Shown here: positions 19,436-30,494 of the stretch, piece after piece
Layout: every line of letters begins with the position of its first letter
How positions within the stretch are numbered: the first letter of the stretch is position 1
Notes under the pieces: generated by a model
The model's input: only the letters and a program-made list of their open reading frames with translations
What the model was told of the DNA's origin: nothing
Database searches by the model: none
Translations under genes and position numbers: made by a program
NCBI RefSeq assembly: GCF_027244095.1
Contig: NC_069661.1
Coordinates: forward strand, 188,126,501 to 188,190,500
Direction of reading: 5' to 3'
Length of the DNA: 64,000 bases
DNA from: Hemicordylus capensis
Taxonomy: Eukaryota > Chordata > Lepidosauria > Squamata > Cordylidae

Positions 19436-22290
19436 GTGCTCATGTGAGTCTGTGCAAATGTCTACTGAAGCGTCAGCAGAGAGGCTGCAAGCAAATACCA
19501 CTTTCCTCACACACACACACACACAAAGGAGGCATGCAAGGTGGGGGAGCCAGCATTTGGTGCCTTTTCCAGGCATGCCAGACTCTTGGGCCACCATTGC
19601 ATGGGGTGGCGTGGGCGGGGGGGGGGGGGAGATGGAGACAACATGGGAAAGAAAGAGGGATGAGAACAGATCTAAATAGTTTAATTAAGGTCATAATTCG
19701 GTCAAGGTTCCATGAAGACATAATGTTTTCAATCACCTAAGCATATTGAAGAGGTCAAAAATCTAACACAGGAATGGAGGGAGGAGGAAAATATATGATA
19801 TATTACATTTTTATTGAACCATGCTTATCATACAGCCATGCTCGATGATGAAATGAGATATCAGTCTGAATATTAATGCCAGCAGCCAGATTTAAATTAA
19901 TCATTGTCCTATTGCTATAATTTCATTGCAACGGTTATCATCACTCTAGAAAGCAATTGCTCTAACACTGAAAAACCTTAAAGGCTAGAAAGTGGACTGT
20001 TTAGTGATTGGCATCGTTTACAAGCAATAATGCTGAATAATTTATTTTAAAGTGACATGCTGATAATATATGGTTGTGGGTGATAGTACCAAGGAGGGTT
20101 CCATTTACAAAACCAGGGTCAAAGCCTTCTTAGCATCCTGTACTGTTGTTTAATAAACCACATGTATCAGGATGCAGTACTGAAATGATAGCACCAAGAA
20201 CGCAATATTCTCTTCCAGATACAGTTCCCTGTAATAACCTTTAGAAGCATAAGATTTGGAAAGAAGAAAATGTACTGTCAGAAACATGGCATTGCTACTA
20301 GAGCTCATCTGAAAGTTCTGTAATGATAATTCCTGGCTGAAGTTTGAAGGGATGGAAGGGGTTAAATGGGGCCAAAACCAGTCTCCCTAGCTTGCCTGTC
20401 AGAATATAAATAGCAATATATCAATATTTAAGCCTTATATTAGTAATAAACAAACGGCTATCATCTTAGAAAAATTGTTTTGCCCCAGCTTTCTTTATTG
20501 AGTTGAGCACCCTCTCAGAACAACTATATATATAGTTGCCCCATAACAATTGTTCTTTGGGCAATTCACAAATGATAATTTAAAAAGTGATATGTCATCA
20601 TGCAGCACTATTCTACAGAGCTTATGGATAAAGATGCCTAACAGCCACCAGGAGATGCACAGCTGCAACCAGTTTAATATGGCCTCACTTCTCATGGGTG
20701 TCCGCGGGGAGGGCAATTGCCCCGCCCACCACATTGAGCCGATATTACCACACTATAACTTGTTTTCTGTTTACATGATTTGTACATTTGTATGGTGTAT
20801 ATACATTGCCCCCCACCTGGAAAAAGTCCTATGGGTGCTTCTGCTCCCTAAAAATTGACAAAATGCCCCTCAGTTTTTTGGTCACCACAAATAAGGCAAT
20901 GAAATGGTGGGGGGACATTTCAGGAAAACCCTAGCTGACATTATGGAACCAAGTCATGTATGCTGTAGCTTTGCTTGATCTTTCCTATTCTGATAATAAG
21001 ATCCATAGAGGGATGGCTGCATACATGGACGCCCATCAGAATGTCCTCCATAGACATTCCAACACTCTCCTGGGCACACCCCTTAATCATGTGTTTAGGG
21101 GCCCTTTGGATGAACAGCCCTCACATGTGAGGGTGGACATACTCTCAGCTTGCCACCTTGCTGTTCGTATGGGCTGCCAGGTATACTGTATCTTTTAACC
21201 AGCCCAGTGATTAAATCAAATCTCTAAAATTATTATTCTGAGATGTTTCTGTTCCAGGTCATAAGGTTCCCTGCTGAAACATTTTCAACTGATAACTAAA
21301 GCAACAGCTATTATCAACCGTTGTAGATCTGGGAGAATAGAATAAAGGATCTGGTATGCTCAAATACTAAAGTTAATGTACCATACTGACTAATGAGGTG
21401 TAGAGAATGCAGAGAATAAATAATTAGGCAATGGCACAGGCAGAAAGTTCCTAAACTGTTTTACATGCTTTAGACCAGACTTTTAAAACAAGAAGCCAAA
21501 GGCCAAGCATTTTAACTAGAGTGTGAAAGAAATGTGTACCAGAGGAGCCAGTGCTTCCTTTTTCTGTGTTCCAGTAACAGAGCAGCAATTCTATATCCTA
21601 ACTATTCCAAAAATAAACTAGCCCTTGAGCCAAGAACTGGAGGTCTGTGGACACAATCCATGACTGTTGACTGCAAGCTGTTAATCTCCGACAAACGAGG
21701 AGAGTCACAGCCCCACAGTGAAAGAAATGTGTACCAGGAGGGTCACAGCCCCACAGTTGACCATGCTGTTTCCCAATCATCTGTTGTTGAAGGTGTTTAC
21801 TACCAGAATCCTCTGGGAACCAGGAACTGCAAGGTTTGTCAGACGCCAAAAGTTACACTTGCAAATTACCATATTGAGGAGTATTCCTCTCTTTTACAAA
21901 TTAATCACTGTGGGTAATTAGATCAACATTTAGATGTTTGCACACTGTCTTCCCCTTGTTCTCAGAAATATTTGTAAAAGAGATTTGGCACAACAGTTCA
22001 TAATCTCAACTGTGCAACTGCCAAAAGCACACATCCAGTGTGCCTGACATGCTAAAACCCTCTGCCTGCAAGTATCCTTAGTGGGGAATTTCTTGAAAAG
22101 AGGAGAGTTTGGCCCCAAGCCTGTTTCATACTCTCCGATCTGACAGCCCTTTTCTCTCCACTGTGATGAGGTGTTGGAGGGATTGGGGGGTGGGGGCAGT
22201 GATAGTTTTGGTTAGTGTGGTAAGGTCTGCACATATTCAAAGAAAGACCTCTTGTTTCTGAGATGTTCTAGAACTAAGCTCTGGCACTGA
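19436..22290. other. No recognised gene; (AC)n at 19505-19527, poly(G) at 19615-19630
   Basis: Nearly 3 kb of mainly AT-rich sequence. The segment 20690-20850 (CATGGGTGTCCGCGGGGAGG, TTGCCCCCCACCTGG) looks like an interspersed repeat, but its ends are unclear. A short templated duplication at 21523-21765 is listed separately. Confidence 0.45.
21523..21765 (+). repeat. Short duplication with apparent templated insertion
   Basis: GTGAAAGAAATGTGTACCAG occurs at 21523-21542 and again at 21718-21737. The second copy sits between two copies of GTCACAGCCCCACAG (21704-21718 and 21742-21756). Confidence 0.8.
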
Positions 22291-22295
22291 ACACG

Positions 22296-22400
22296 TTCTG
22301 GAGCTCAGCATCTGTAGAGCTTCTGGATTCATCTGTAGATCTTCTGGATTCTTCTCTAGATCTTCTCTAGATCTAGATAGAATTGCATCTTCTGAATTCT
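22296..22400. repeat. Minisatellite of ~21 bp (CTGTAGAKCTTCTGGATTCW)
   Basis: Two good units (starting CTGTAGAGCTTC and CTGTAGATCTTC), then shortened CTCTAGATCTTCT units and a further variant to about 22400. Many BglII-like AGATCT words result. Confidence 0.8.
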
Positions 22401-22420
22401 GCTCTAGATCTTCAATATTA

Positions 22421-22434
<14 letters not shown>

Positions 22435-22458
<24 letters not shown>
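22435..22458. repeat. (AC)n microsatellite
   Basis: Twelve uninterrupted CA units. Confidence 0.93.
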
Positions 22459-22460
<2 letters not shown>

Positions 22461-22499
22461 TAAGTAGGAAGCAGGCTTTCTCCACTTGAACTAGTTCCT

Positions 22500-22612
22500 T
22501 GGGTTGTATTTTCTTAACACAGGCTGTGGTCATAGGCCCACTTATTTGGGAGTAAGTCCAATTGAACACACTGAGACTTGGTTCTGAGTAACAATGGATA
22601 GAATTGCATTGT
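22500..22612. repeat. Degenerate palindromic interspersed repeat
   Basis: CACTTATTTGGGAGTAAGTCC and GGTTCTGAGTAACAATGG, with AGAATTGCATTGTAA at the edge, form a loose foldback around TTGAACACACTGAG. It resembles the repeat nested at 9985-10090. Confidence 0.6.
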
Positions 22613-23904
22613 AATAATAATTAATAAAATAATATACAACTTTATTTGTTAGCCACAAATTGTAAATCATTTGTTACTCTGCAGAAAGGATTGCATATGC
22701 ACAGATGTTGCATTTGTCCCCTGTCAGAAGAGTGCACAACAGACACATACAAAGACACTGAAGCCACACTGGCATAGTGAACCAGAACGTAATGCTTGAA
22801 CCAAATTCCTTATTGGAGTGGAACACACATTACTTATTTATTTTGACTCCTTTAATTATACAAGTGCCTTTAAACTAACTGTCTGTACACTTGCTAAAAT
22901 TCAACCTTTGCCACTGGCATCTGCTACTCTCATTACGACGGTATTTTAACACTTTTCCTTGGGGTGCTTGAGCTTCTATTTCACATTTCCTTATACAGAC
23001 AAAAACGGAAGGTAAGGAAACTGTAATTTTCAGTACTTCAGTGTTCAATGCAGTAAATGTGCCTGCCAAGCTTTTGAATGTGGTAGTGTGAATAATTTCA
23101 CTTTGATTGCTCACATCTACCAATTTTTAACATAATTTTTAAAAATGGCTAAACACATCACGCTTAAAGTTGCCACTGACAGTTGGAAATCTATCATGTT
23201 ACAATGGACCACTGTTATACAGCCCTACTCTGTCAGTCCACATAAGAGTCAAAAGGGCAGTTTTACTCTAGAATATTATACATCTAGAATATATCACTAG
23301 AATATCATATTCAGCTGACTTATCTAGTTCAGAAAAGAAAATGTTGCACAAATTTCAGAATTCAGCAGCATTTCAGAATTTGGATTTTTAAATTTCAAAT
23401 GTCACTTTTAAAATTAAACTTTAAAAACAAATATGGCTTGGATCCCAACTTTCATTAGTGGAGTTCCACTAATGAATTACTGGAACTCCCTGATTAGTGG
23501 ACTTCCCTGCTGCAGTTTCTCTCTCCAGCCTGTGCCCCTGAAAATCTGCCCCTGGGGGTTGGGGACTGCCCCTGCTCCAGAACAGAATGGCAAGGAGTGC
23601 AGAGGGTTGCAGCAGGAAGGGGGCACTGGCTGAATTGGGAAGGATCCTGCCTGCGTGAGAAAAACCCCCTTCCACTCACATGAGAGTATCTTTGGATGCA
23701 AACCTATGAGTTGTTCATGAATTTTAAGGAAATAATGGGTTATATCCCAAGTTTCCCTTCTGCCAACAGAAGAAGCCTCCTCCTCAGGAGAAAGGCCTTT
23801 TCCGCCAGTGAAAATTCCTTCCATCAGAAGAAGGAAACTTTTGGATACAGTCCAATGTTTCCAAGTCCTGACCCAGTACTTTTACATCTTATAACCCCTC
23901 AAGC
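22613..23904. other. No recognised gene
   Basis: AT-rich to about 23430, then a more GC-rich stretch. At 23440-23510, GGAGTTCCACTAATGAA and GGAACTCCCTGATTAGTGGA give a local imperfect foldback. The frames of up to 115 codons have no family motif. Confidence 0.45.
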
Positions 23905-24039
23905 TATCCAGGAGAGAAAGGGGTTGTTGGTGCATTGTATGGACGTGGGCGGGGAGGTGGGGTGGCTGTGGTCTATAAGGATAACATCTCCCTTACCAGG
24001 GTTCCTGTCAGGGTATCGGACCATATTGAATGTGTGTAA

Positions 24040-24951
24040 TTGAGTTTGGGGACCAGGGATAGATTGGGACTTCTTTTGGTGTACCATTCGCCCCACTGCC
24101 CAGCGGAATCCCTTACTGAGCTCACGGACTTGTTCGCGGAACTCGCATTGGAGTCTCCCAGACTCTTGGTGCTGGGGGACTTCAGTGTTCATTTCGGGAC
24201 CAATCTGTCCAGGGTAGCTTGGGAGTTCATAGTGGCCATGACAACTATGGGCCTATCCCAAGTGGTCTCTGGACCGTTGCATGTTGCAGGTCACATGCTT
24301 GATTTGGTATTTTACTCTGATCAGGGTGGTGTTCCATGGGTGGGGACTCCTGTGGTTTCCCCATTGTCATGGACGGACCACTGTCTGGTTAAGGTTGGAC
24401 TTACAACCACTTCCCACCTCTGCAGGGGCGAGGGGCCCATTAGAATGGTCCGCCCGAAGAGGTTATTGGATCCACTAAGATTCCAAGAAGCCTTGGAGGG
24501 ATTTAATGTTGGCTTTGCCGGTGATCCTGTTGATGCCCTGGTTGAGAACTGGAACAACTTGCTCACCAGGGCAGTAGACACGATTGTTCCCAAGTGTCCT
24601 CTCCGACCCTCTTCCAATTTGGCCCCTTGGTATATGGAAGATCTACGGGGGCTGAAAGGGCAAGGTAGGCAACTGGAGTGCAAGTGGAGGAAGACTCGAC
24701 TCGAATCTGACAGATTGCGACATAGAGCACATCTAAAGATCTGTGCTCAGGAAATATGTGCAGCAAAGAGGCAGTTCTTTTCTGCCCATATTGCCTCTGC
24801 AAGTTCATGTCCAGCGGAGTTGTTCAGGGTTGTGAGGGGATTAGTATCTGCCCCCCTCCCTTTAACCAGAATTTGGAGTCATCAGTTACCTGCTGTGATG
24901 TGTTTAAAGAGTTTTTCGCAGATAAAATCTCTCGGATTCAGGCCAACCTAG
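24040..24951 (+). pseudogene. L2-type ORF2, endonuclease part and linker
   Basis: The frame encodes the carboxyl half of an apurinic-type endonuclease. LVLGDFSVHFG near residue 45 has Ser where LINE endonucleases usually have Asn, followed by GLSQVVSGPLHVAGHMLDLV and SWTDHCLVKV (the TDH histidine). A linker rich in Arg/Lys follows. Upstream of 24040 the same frame continues (..GGGVAVVYKDNI..) but is cut by a TAA just before this piece. Near 24860, in a C-rich run, the family frame shifts by one and continues as ..NLESSVTCCDVFKEFFADKISRIQ.. to 24968. Confidence 0.88.
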
Positions 24952-24969
24952 ATGGAGACTCCACAATTA

Positions 24970-25186
24970 GCAATAGCAATAGCACTTACATTTATATACC
25001 GCTCTATAGCCAGAGCTCTCTAAGCGGTTTACAATGATTTAGCATATTGCCCCCAACATTCTGGGTACTCATTTTACCGACCTTGGAAGGATGGAAGGCT
25101 GAGTCAACCTTGAGCCCCTGGTCAGGATCGAACTTGTAACCTTCTGGTTACAGGGCGGCAGTTTTACCACTGCGCCACCAGGGGCT
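24970..25186 (-). mobile_element. tRNA-derived SINE (L2-like tail) inserted in the L2 LINE
   Basis: Same element as 5049-5274: antisense B box ATCGAACTTGTAACC, antisense A box CACTGCGCCACCAGG, and tail (AGCAAT)n next to TTATATACCGCTCTATAG. It splits the LINE coding region between the linker and RT. A clear target duplication is not visible here. The SINE is therefore younger than this LINE copy. Confidence 0.9.
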
Positions 25187-25194
25187 CTATTAAT

Positions 25195-26814
25195 TTGATG
25201 TCTGAGCTGGAGGTGCCCAACGACTCCTCTTTTGTGATTTCACTCGATCGGTTTCAGTTTGTGACTCCTGAGGATGTGGACAAGCTGCTTGGAGCGGTGA
25301 AGCCTACCACTTGTTCTCTTGACCCTTGTCCAAAATGGCTTGTTCGATCTAGCAGGGAGGTTGTTGTAAACAGCCTGGTGGAAATCATAAATGCTTCTCT
25401 GAGGGAGGGCAGGATGCCTCCTTGTCTTAAAGAGGCAATCATTAGACCTCTTCTGAAAAAGCCTGCATTAGATCCCTCTGAGCTGAGCAACTATAGGCCT
25501 GTTTCCAACCTCCCATGGCTGGACAAGGTAATTGAGAGGGTGGTGGCCTCTCAGCTCCAGGCGGTCTTGGAGGAAACTGATTATCTAGACCCATTTCAAA
25601 CTGTTTTTCGGGCAGGCTATGGGGTGGAGACTTCTTTGGTCGGCCTGATGGATGATCTCCAATTGGGAATTGACAGAGGAAGTGTGACTCTGTTGGTCCT
25701 TTTGGATTTCTCAGCGGCTTTCGATATTATCAACCATAGTATCCTTCTGGAACGTATGAGGGTGTTTGGGGTGGGAGGTACTGTTTTACAGTGGTTCCGC
25801 TCCTACCTCTCAGATAGATTCCAGATGGTGTCGATTGGGGACTGTTGCTCTTCAAAATCTGAGCTTAAGTATGGTGTCCCTCAAGGCTCCATACTTTCTC
25901 CAATGCTTTTTAACATCTACATGAAACCGCTGGGAGAGAACATCAGGGGATTTGGAGCTGGGTGTTACCAGTATGCTGATGACACCCAGATCTACATCTC
26001 CATGTCAGCTTCTTCAGGAGCTGGCATATCCTCCCTAAATGCCTGCCTGGAAGCAGTAATGGGCTGGATGAGGGAGAATAAACTGAAGCTGAATCCAGAT
26101 AAGACGGAGGTACTTATTGTGCAGGGTCAGAACTCTAGAGAAGATTTTGATCTGCCTGTTCTAGATGGGGTCATACTTCCCCAAAAGGAACAGGTTTGAA
26201 GTCTGGGAGTAATTCTGGATTCACACCTCTCCCTGGTTTCTCAGGTTGAGGCGGTGGCCAGGGGTGCTTTGTATCAGCTCCGGCTGATACGCCAGCTGCG
26301 CCCGTTTCTCGAGATCAATGACCTCAAAACAGTGGTACATCTGCTGGTAACCTCCAGCCTTGACTTTTGTAATATGCTCTATATGGGGCTGCCTTTGTAC
26401 GTAGTCTGGAAATTTCAGTTAGTTCAGAACGCGGCAGCCAGGTTGGTCTCTGGGTCATCTCGGAGAGACCATGTTACTCCTTTTCTGATGGAGTTACACT
26501 GGCTCCCAATAAGTTCCCGGACAAAATACAAAGTGCTAGTTATAACTTACAAAGCCCTAAACGGCTTAGGCCCTGGGTATCTAAGAGAGCGTCTTCTTCA
26601 CTACGAGCCCCACCACCGATTGAGGTCATCTGAGGAGGTCCGTCTCCAGTTACTGCCAACTCGTTTGCTGGCTACACAGAGATGGGCTTTCTCGGTCGCT
26701 GCCCCAAGACTGTGCAATGTGCTCCCTGCTGAGATACGATCCTCCCCATCTCTGGCAGTTTTCAAAAAACACCTGAAAACCCATCTTTTCACCCAAGCTC
26801 TCTCCGCTTCCTAA
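25195..26814 (+). pseudogene. L2-type ORF2, reverse transcriptase and C-terminal part
   Basis: After the nested SINE, the frame reads through SLDPCPKWLV, the IIRPLLKKPALDPSELSNYR region, PVSNLPWLDKVIERVV, VLLDFSAAFDIINHSILLER (motif A), GVPQGSILSPMLFNIYMKPL, YADDTQIYIS (motif C, both catalytic Asp present) and MRENKLKLNPDKTEVLI. A TGA at 26197-26199 sits where the related copy at 56185 has a codon in ..EQVCSLGV... The same frame then continues to 26814 with LVQNAARL-type residues and AFSVAAPRLCNVLPAEIRSS. Visible damage to the whole element is two stops, one frameshift and the SINE. Confidence 0.92.
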
Positions 26815-27021
26815 ATTTGGGGGTTTTTAATATCTGGTTTATTTTAAAATTAAAAACCCAATTTTGGGGTTTTTAATCACTGCAATTGTTTAATTGTTCA
26901 ATTTAGCTCTTTACTGTTTTAGTGGTTTGTTCTAATTGTAAACCGCCCTGAGCCATTTTGGAAGGGCGGTATTCAAATAAAATAAAAATAAAATAAAATA
27001 AAATAAAATAAAATAAAATAT

Positions 27022-27102
27022 TAGGGGTGTGCAAACAGGTTTGAATCCGAACAGGTTCAAACTCTAACTGAACCAGGCCAGGTGGTTTTGTCCACACCCC
27101 TA
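27022..27102. mobile_element. Small TIR element, TAGGGGTGTG...CACACCCCTA
   Basis: 81 bp with 10-bp perfect inverted ends and internal GGTTTGAATCC / GGTTCAAACTC words. It abuts the AAAAT tail of the L2 LINE. Larger relatives rich in GGTTCGAA words occur at 29233 and 35245. Confidence 0.72.
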
Positions 27103-27224
27103 CATTGTATGCAGACATAATCTAGATATTAGATATTAAGAAGAGAGAGTGCTGCAGGTTGGAAGAAGAAGGAAGGGAGCTCTTCTACTCTGGATTTGAA
27201 TAAATCATTGTCCATTCCAGGAGC

Positions 27225-27410
27225 TTTCCCAGACGGGCAGCTTTATATGGCAGAAAAAGCCTAAAGTTAAGCCATTTTGAGCACTGCACCAAAGTGCTAC
27301 TTTTTTAGGATGCATATAACGCACAGTAGCTGTGAATCATTAGCTGCAAAGCTGAATAATGCCATTGGCTCTGCTGCCATCCTGACATCGCTGTAAATGG
27401 TTCCCTCGTA
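27225..27410. other. Possible fragment of a TTTCCCAGACGGG-ended TIR family
   Basis: GAGCTTTCCCAGACGGGCAG at 27231 resembles the left end of 33752-34015 and words at 53937 and 60155. No matching right end was found, so this is a tentative fragment. Confidence 0.4.
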
Positions 27411-27429
27411 TTAACTCTCCCCCTTCCCG

Positions 27430-27650
27430 CCCAGCCTAAGTGTAGTGAAGCTGCGTTCAGTCACCATTTGGAAAAGCTCCAATGTGGATCTCTCAAATGT
27501 TAAACATGAGAATGTCAGGAAAAGATTATTACCTGATGCATCAGGTGATAATCTTTTCCTGACATAGGCATGTTTAACTTTTAAAATGCTAATTGCAGCT
27601 GTTATAAATGGTGCTATGTGAATGTACAGCACTTTTGGTCTCATGGGCCA
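27430..27650. repeat. Large palindromic element with near-loopless 80-bp core
   Basis: At the centre (27499-27578), GTTAAACATG...ATGTCAGGAAAAG... is followed directly by its reverse complement, with four mismatches per 40-bp arm and no spacer. More loosely, CACCATTTGGAAAAGCTCCAAT on the left mirrors ATTGCAGCTGTTATAAATGG on the right, so the foldback extends to ~100 bp per arm. It is probably a foldback transposon. No family was recognised and no duplication was found. Confidence 0.75.
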
Positions 27651-28570
27651 TCTGCTTTCATTTTGATGGATGGATCCAGTGATCTTCTGTTTTGCACAGC
27701 TTTTTGACATGTCAAAGTACAAAACAGTGTAAAGTGGGCAAACTAACATTTCATTATGCACACCTATTTGAAAATCTAGCATGCATTGTGTTGTAGAATA
27801 CATACATCTCAATGATGCACATTTTGCTCCTGGAAGTGAGTACTGGCTTTTTTTTATTTGCTTTGACGCATCTGTATTTCTGAAGTTACTGCTGCAGAGA
27901 GATTCTCACCATCATACCAGCAGGGAAGTTAATTAGTCATGAATCTGCATTTCCAAGTGTCACTTAAATCCAGTCCTTTAAATTGCCTGGACTATCAAAC
28001 TGACAACTCCAGACCAAATTCTCTTAAAGAAGGAACTCTTTATTGAAAGATAAGGTTTATCTCTGGTTTTGAAATAGAAAATTCAAGATATTTATGCTGT
28101 CCATATGGTAAAGACTACATGCCTTGTCATTTCCTTACAAGTTGTTTAGGCTGCATGTCATTATGTGCAGTGTGTGTCTAGAGATTATGGCTTTTTTCCT
28201 TTCTTGAAGCTTCTCTTGGAATTAGAAAGGACATTGTAAAAATTACTTGAAAGGACAGGCGATACCACTGATACTGAATCATTGCTGGTTCCGTGGCTGA
28301 CTTCCAGCACAAACATTCAAAAAGCATTAAGCAAATACCTGCTCTTGTTATTAAAATTGGATCTGCTCTTTAAACACACAGTGTAATCATACAGCATAGA
28401 AAATACTCTTCATAGTAAATGTTTGTTAACATTATTTTATAGGAGAAATATTGCACTTTATGGGACAGTCCAGAGACTTTTAAATGCTAATCCTGGAAGC
28501 TCAGCATGTATGCCAAACCAGTTCAAGAATTCTACCTTGCAGGACTGGACAATGAGGACAAATCATATGA
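27651..28570. other. No recognised feature
   Basis: Roughly 0.9 kb of AT-rich, apparently unique sequence. Confidence 0.5.
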
Positions 28571-28574
28571 CGTT

Positions 28575-28740
28575 ACATATGAAGTATCTAGCTCAGTATT
28601 ATCTACACTAACTAGTATCAGCTCTCCTGGGTCTGGAGAGAAAGGGGCCTTTCCCAGATTTACTAGAACTTGAGGACATTGAACCTGAGTTCTTCTGCAT
28701 GCAAAGCGGTACTCTGCCATGAGCTTTAACCCCCTCCACT
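28575..28740 (-). mobile_element. tRNA-derived SINE, diverged
   Basis: On the minus strand, AGCTCATGGCAGAGTACCG (A box) and CTCAGGTTCAATGTCC (B box) are readable. The tail is the antisense of TCTAGCTCAGTATTATCTAC. It is more diverged than the copies at 8252 and 14090. Confidence 0.8.
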
Positions 28741-29230
28741 GCAGGTTATCAAAGCATAAGGGAGAAACATGCACATATATATTTTTCCCCCCTCTGGATT
28801 TCTGCCATGCTGCAAATAACATAGTCTTAGTACATGTTAGTGAACAGAAATTTGTTCTTGGCTCCTGAGCAGGGCTGTTTCCAGTGAGTGCAGGGCCCAG
28901 GACAGGTGGGAACATGAGGCCCTGGCGAGACAGCACTGTTAGGGACCCCCTGACCCCAACATTCAACCCAGAGCTACCAACCCAGAATTATATGGAACCC
29001 AGGCCTGTGTCTGATTCCATCTTATTAAGGAATCAATTAATGCCTGAATTCAGATGACCTAACCAGTATATGATACCCAGATCTCATGACTGCCTAGTCA
29101 ATGATTTGTGAAAGCAGAGATAATCTAGCATTGTTTATCAGTGCTTGTGAAACTCACAAGAGACACAATGGGTCAGGCTTAATTACCAGTCTCACACTGC
29201 TAAAATTAACTTGCTCTCTAGTAATCCCCT
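28741..29230. other. No recognised gene
   Basis: CAGGGCTGTTTCCAGTGAG at 28871 resembles a hAT-type left end, but no right end was identified. Confidence 0.4.
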
Positions 29231-29232
29231 TT

Positions 29233-29700
29233 AGGGATGTGCAGAACCCATTCAGCGGTCCACGGGTTCGGTCCGCGGGTTTGTGGGTTTGTGATCGAAC
29301 CGAACCCGCCCCCACGGTTCCGTCAGGTCCAGAACCGAACCACTGGTCTGGTCCGGCAGGTCTGCGAACTTTAAAAAAACCATTAAATGAAAAGTAACTA
29401 CCTGAAGCCCCTTTGTGGGGCTTGCTGTAGCTGTGGGGGGTGGTCTGCGAGGGTTCCCTCTCCCCCCCCCCCGCTGGCCTTCATCATCACCACCGCAGCT
29501 GGGTAAATATAATCTTTTGGCCCTTTTGGGCCTCCGTAAAGGTGAGCGGTGGCCATTTTGGCCACCATCGCACATGTGCAAATGCCCTCTGTGAGGCCTG
29601 GCATGGCCTACGGCCTTGCAAAGGGCATTTGTGCATGTGCGGTGGCAGCCAAAATCGCCCCAATTTGTGCCCTCCCCAAGGAGGAGCTGCTCATGAGAGT
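29233..29700. mobile_element. GC-rich hAT-like element (AGGGATGTGCAGAACC end)
   Basis: Starts AGGGATGTGCAGAACCCATT with repeated GGTTCGG / GAACCGAACC words. It continues through a GC-rich body with TGAGGCCTGGCATGGCCTA that is shared with the hAT element at 43202-44238. The right end is unclear. Short frames over it are not coding. Confidence 0.6.
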
Positions 29701-30004
29701 GTCTAAATGGTAATTTCAGTGTCAGAAAACAAGGAACCTTGTCTGTACTTTTACTGCTTAATTCAATTCATGTAGGAGCAGCGTCACATTTATAACTGGC
29801 TACTACAATTAAAAACTCAGAAAGGATGATTCAAGGGCAGAGGAGGACTTCCAGTCTTCAAGCATGGTTTCCTCCAATTCTCCCACATTTCTCCACCCTG
29901 ACAAGTTTCTTTAGGGGCACATATTCAATGCATATTTATGAGTTGCTTTTCCACTAAAAGTTTCCAAAGCAACTAGCATCAAAAACAACCCAAATGACAA
30001 TGCA
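29701..30004. other. No recognised feature
   Basis: Unique-looking sequence. Confidence 0.5.
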
Positions 30005-30461
30005 GATGGAGCTACAATGGCTGCCAATAGGCTTTCGGACAAAATACAAAGTGCTAGTTATAACTTATAAAGCCCTAAACGGCTTAGGCCCTGGGTATAT
30101 AAGAGAGTGTCTTCTTCACTACGAGTCCCACCGCCCATTGAGGTGATCTGAGGAGGTCTGTCTCCAGTTACTGCCAACTCATTTGGTGGCTACACAGAGA
30201 TGGGTCTTCTCAGTCACTGCCCCGAGATTGTGCAATGTGCTCCCTGCTGAGATACGATCCTCCCCATCTCTGGCAATTTTCAAGAAACACCTGAAAACCC
30301 ATATTTGCGCCCAAGCTTTCTCAGCTTCCTAAAAATTTTTAGGTTTTAATTTCTGGTTTATTTTTAAATTGTTAAATTGTTTTAAGTTTTTTGTATATGT
30401 TTTTAACTTGTTTTATGCTATCGCTAACCGCCCAGAGATAATAGTTTGGGGCAGTGTACAA

Positions 30462-30492
<31 letters not shown>
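30005..30492 (+). mobile_element. L2-type LINE 3' end
   Basis: Matches the last ~100 codons of the L2 ORF at 26.5-26.8 kb almost word for word (AAGTGCTAGTTATAACTTA, CCCTAAACGGCTTAGGCCC). The 3' UTR ends differently: TAACCGCCCAGAGATAATAG, GGGGCAGTGTACAAATT and (CAAT)n. A remnant of that alternative tail is also at 42355-42410. Two L2 subfamilies with different tails are therefore present. Confidence 0.88.

Positions 30493-30494
<2 letters not shown>

Larger units (their letters stand above)
23905..27019 (+). mobile_element. L2-type LINE, nearly complete, ~3.1 kb including a nested SINE
   Basis: Begins inside the endonuclease domain and runs through the reverse transcriptase to the 3' UTR, which ends in GTAAACCGCCCTGAGCC ... 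GGAAGGGCGGTATTCAAAT and (AAAAT)n. Related copies are 30005-30492 and 56185-57690. It belongs to the L2/CR1 group by its RT motifs (LLDFSAAFDIINH, YADDTQIY), conserved C-terminal end and terminal hairpin; the exact clade (L2 or L3/CR1-like) needs a phylogeny. The 5' end is truncated. Confidence 0.92.

Noticed and set aside
20693-20850. Another TIR element
   Set aside because: Left and right ends do not pair as inverted repeats when compared directly.
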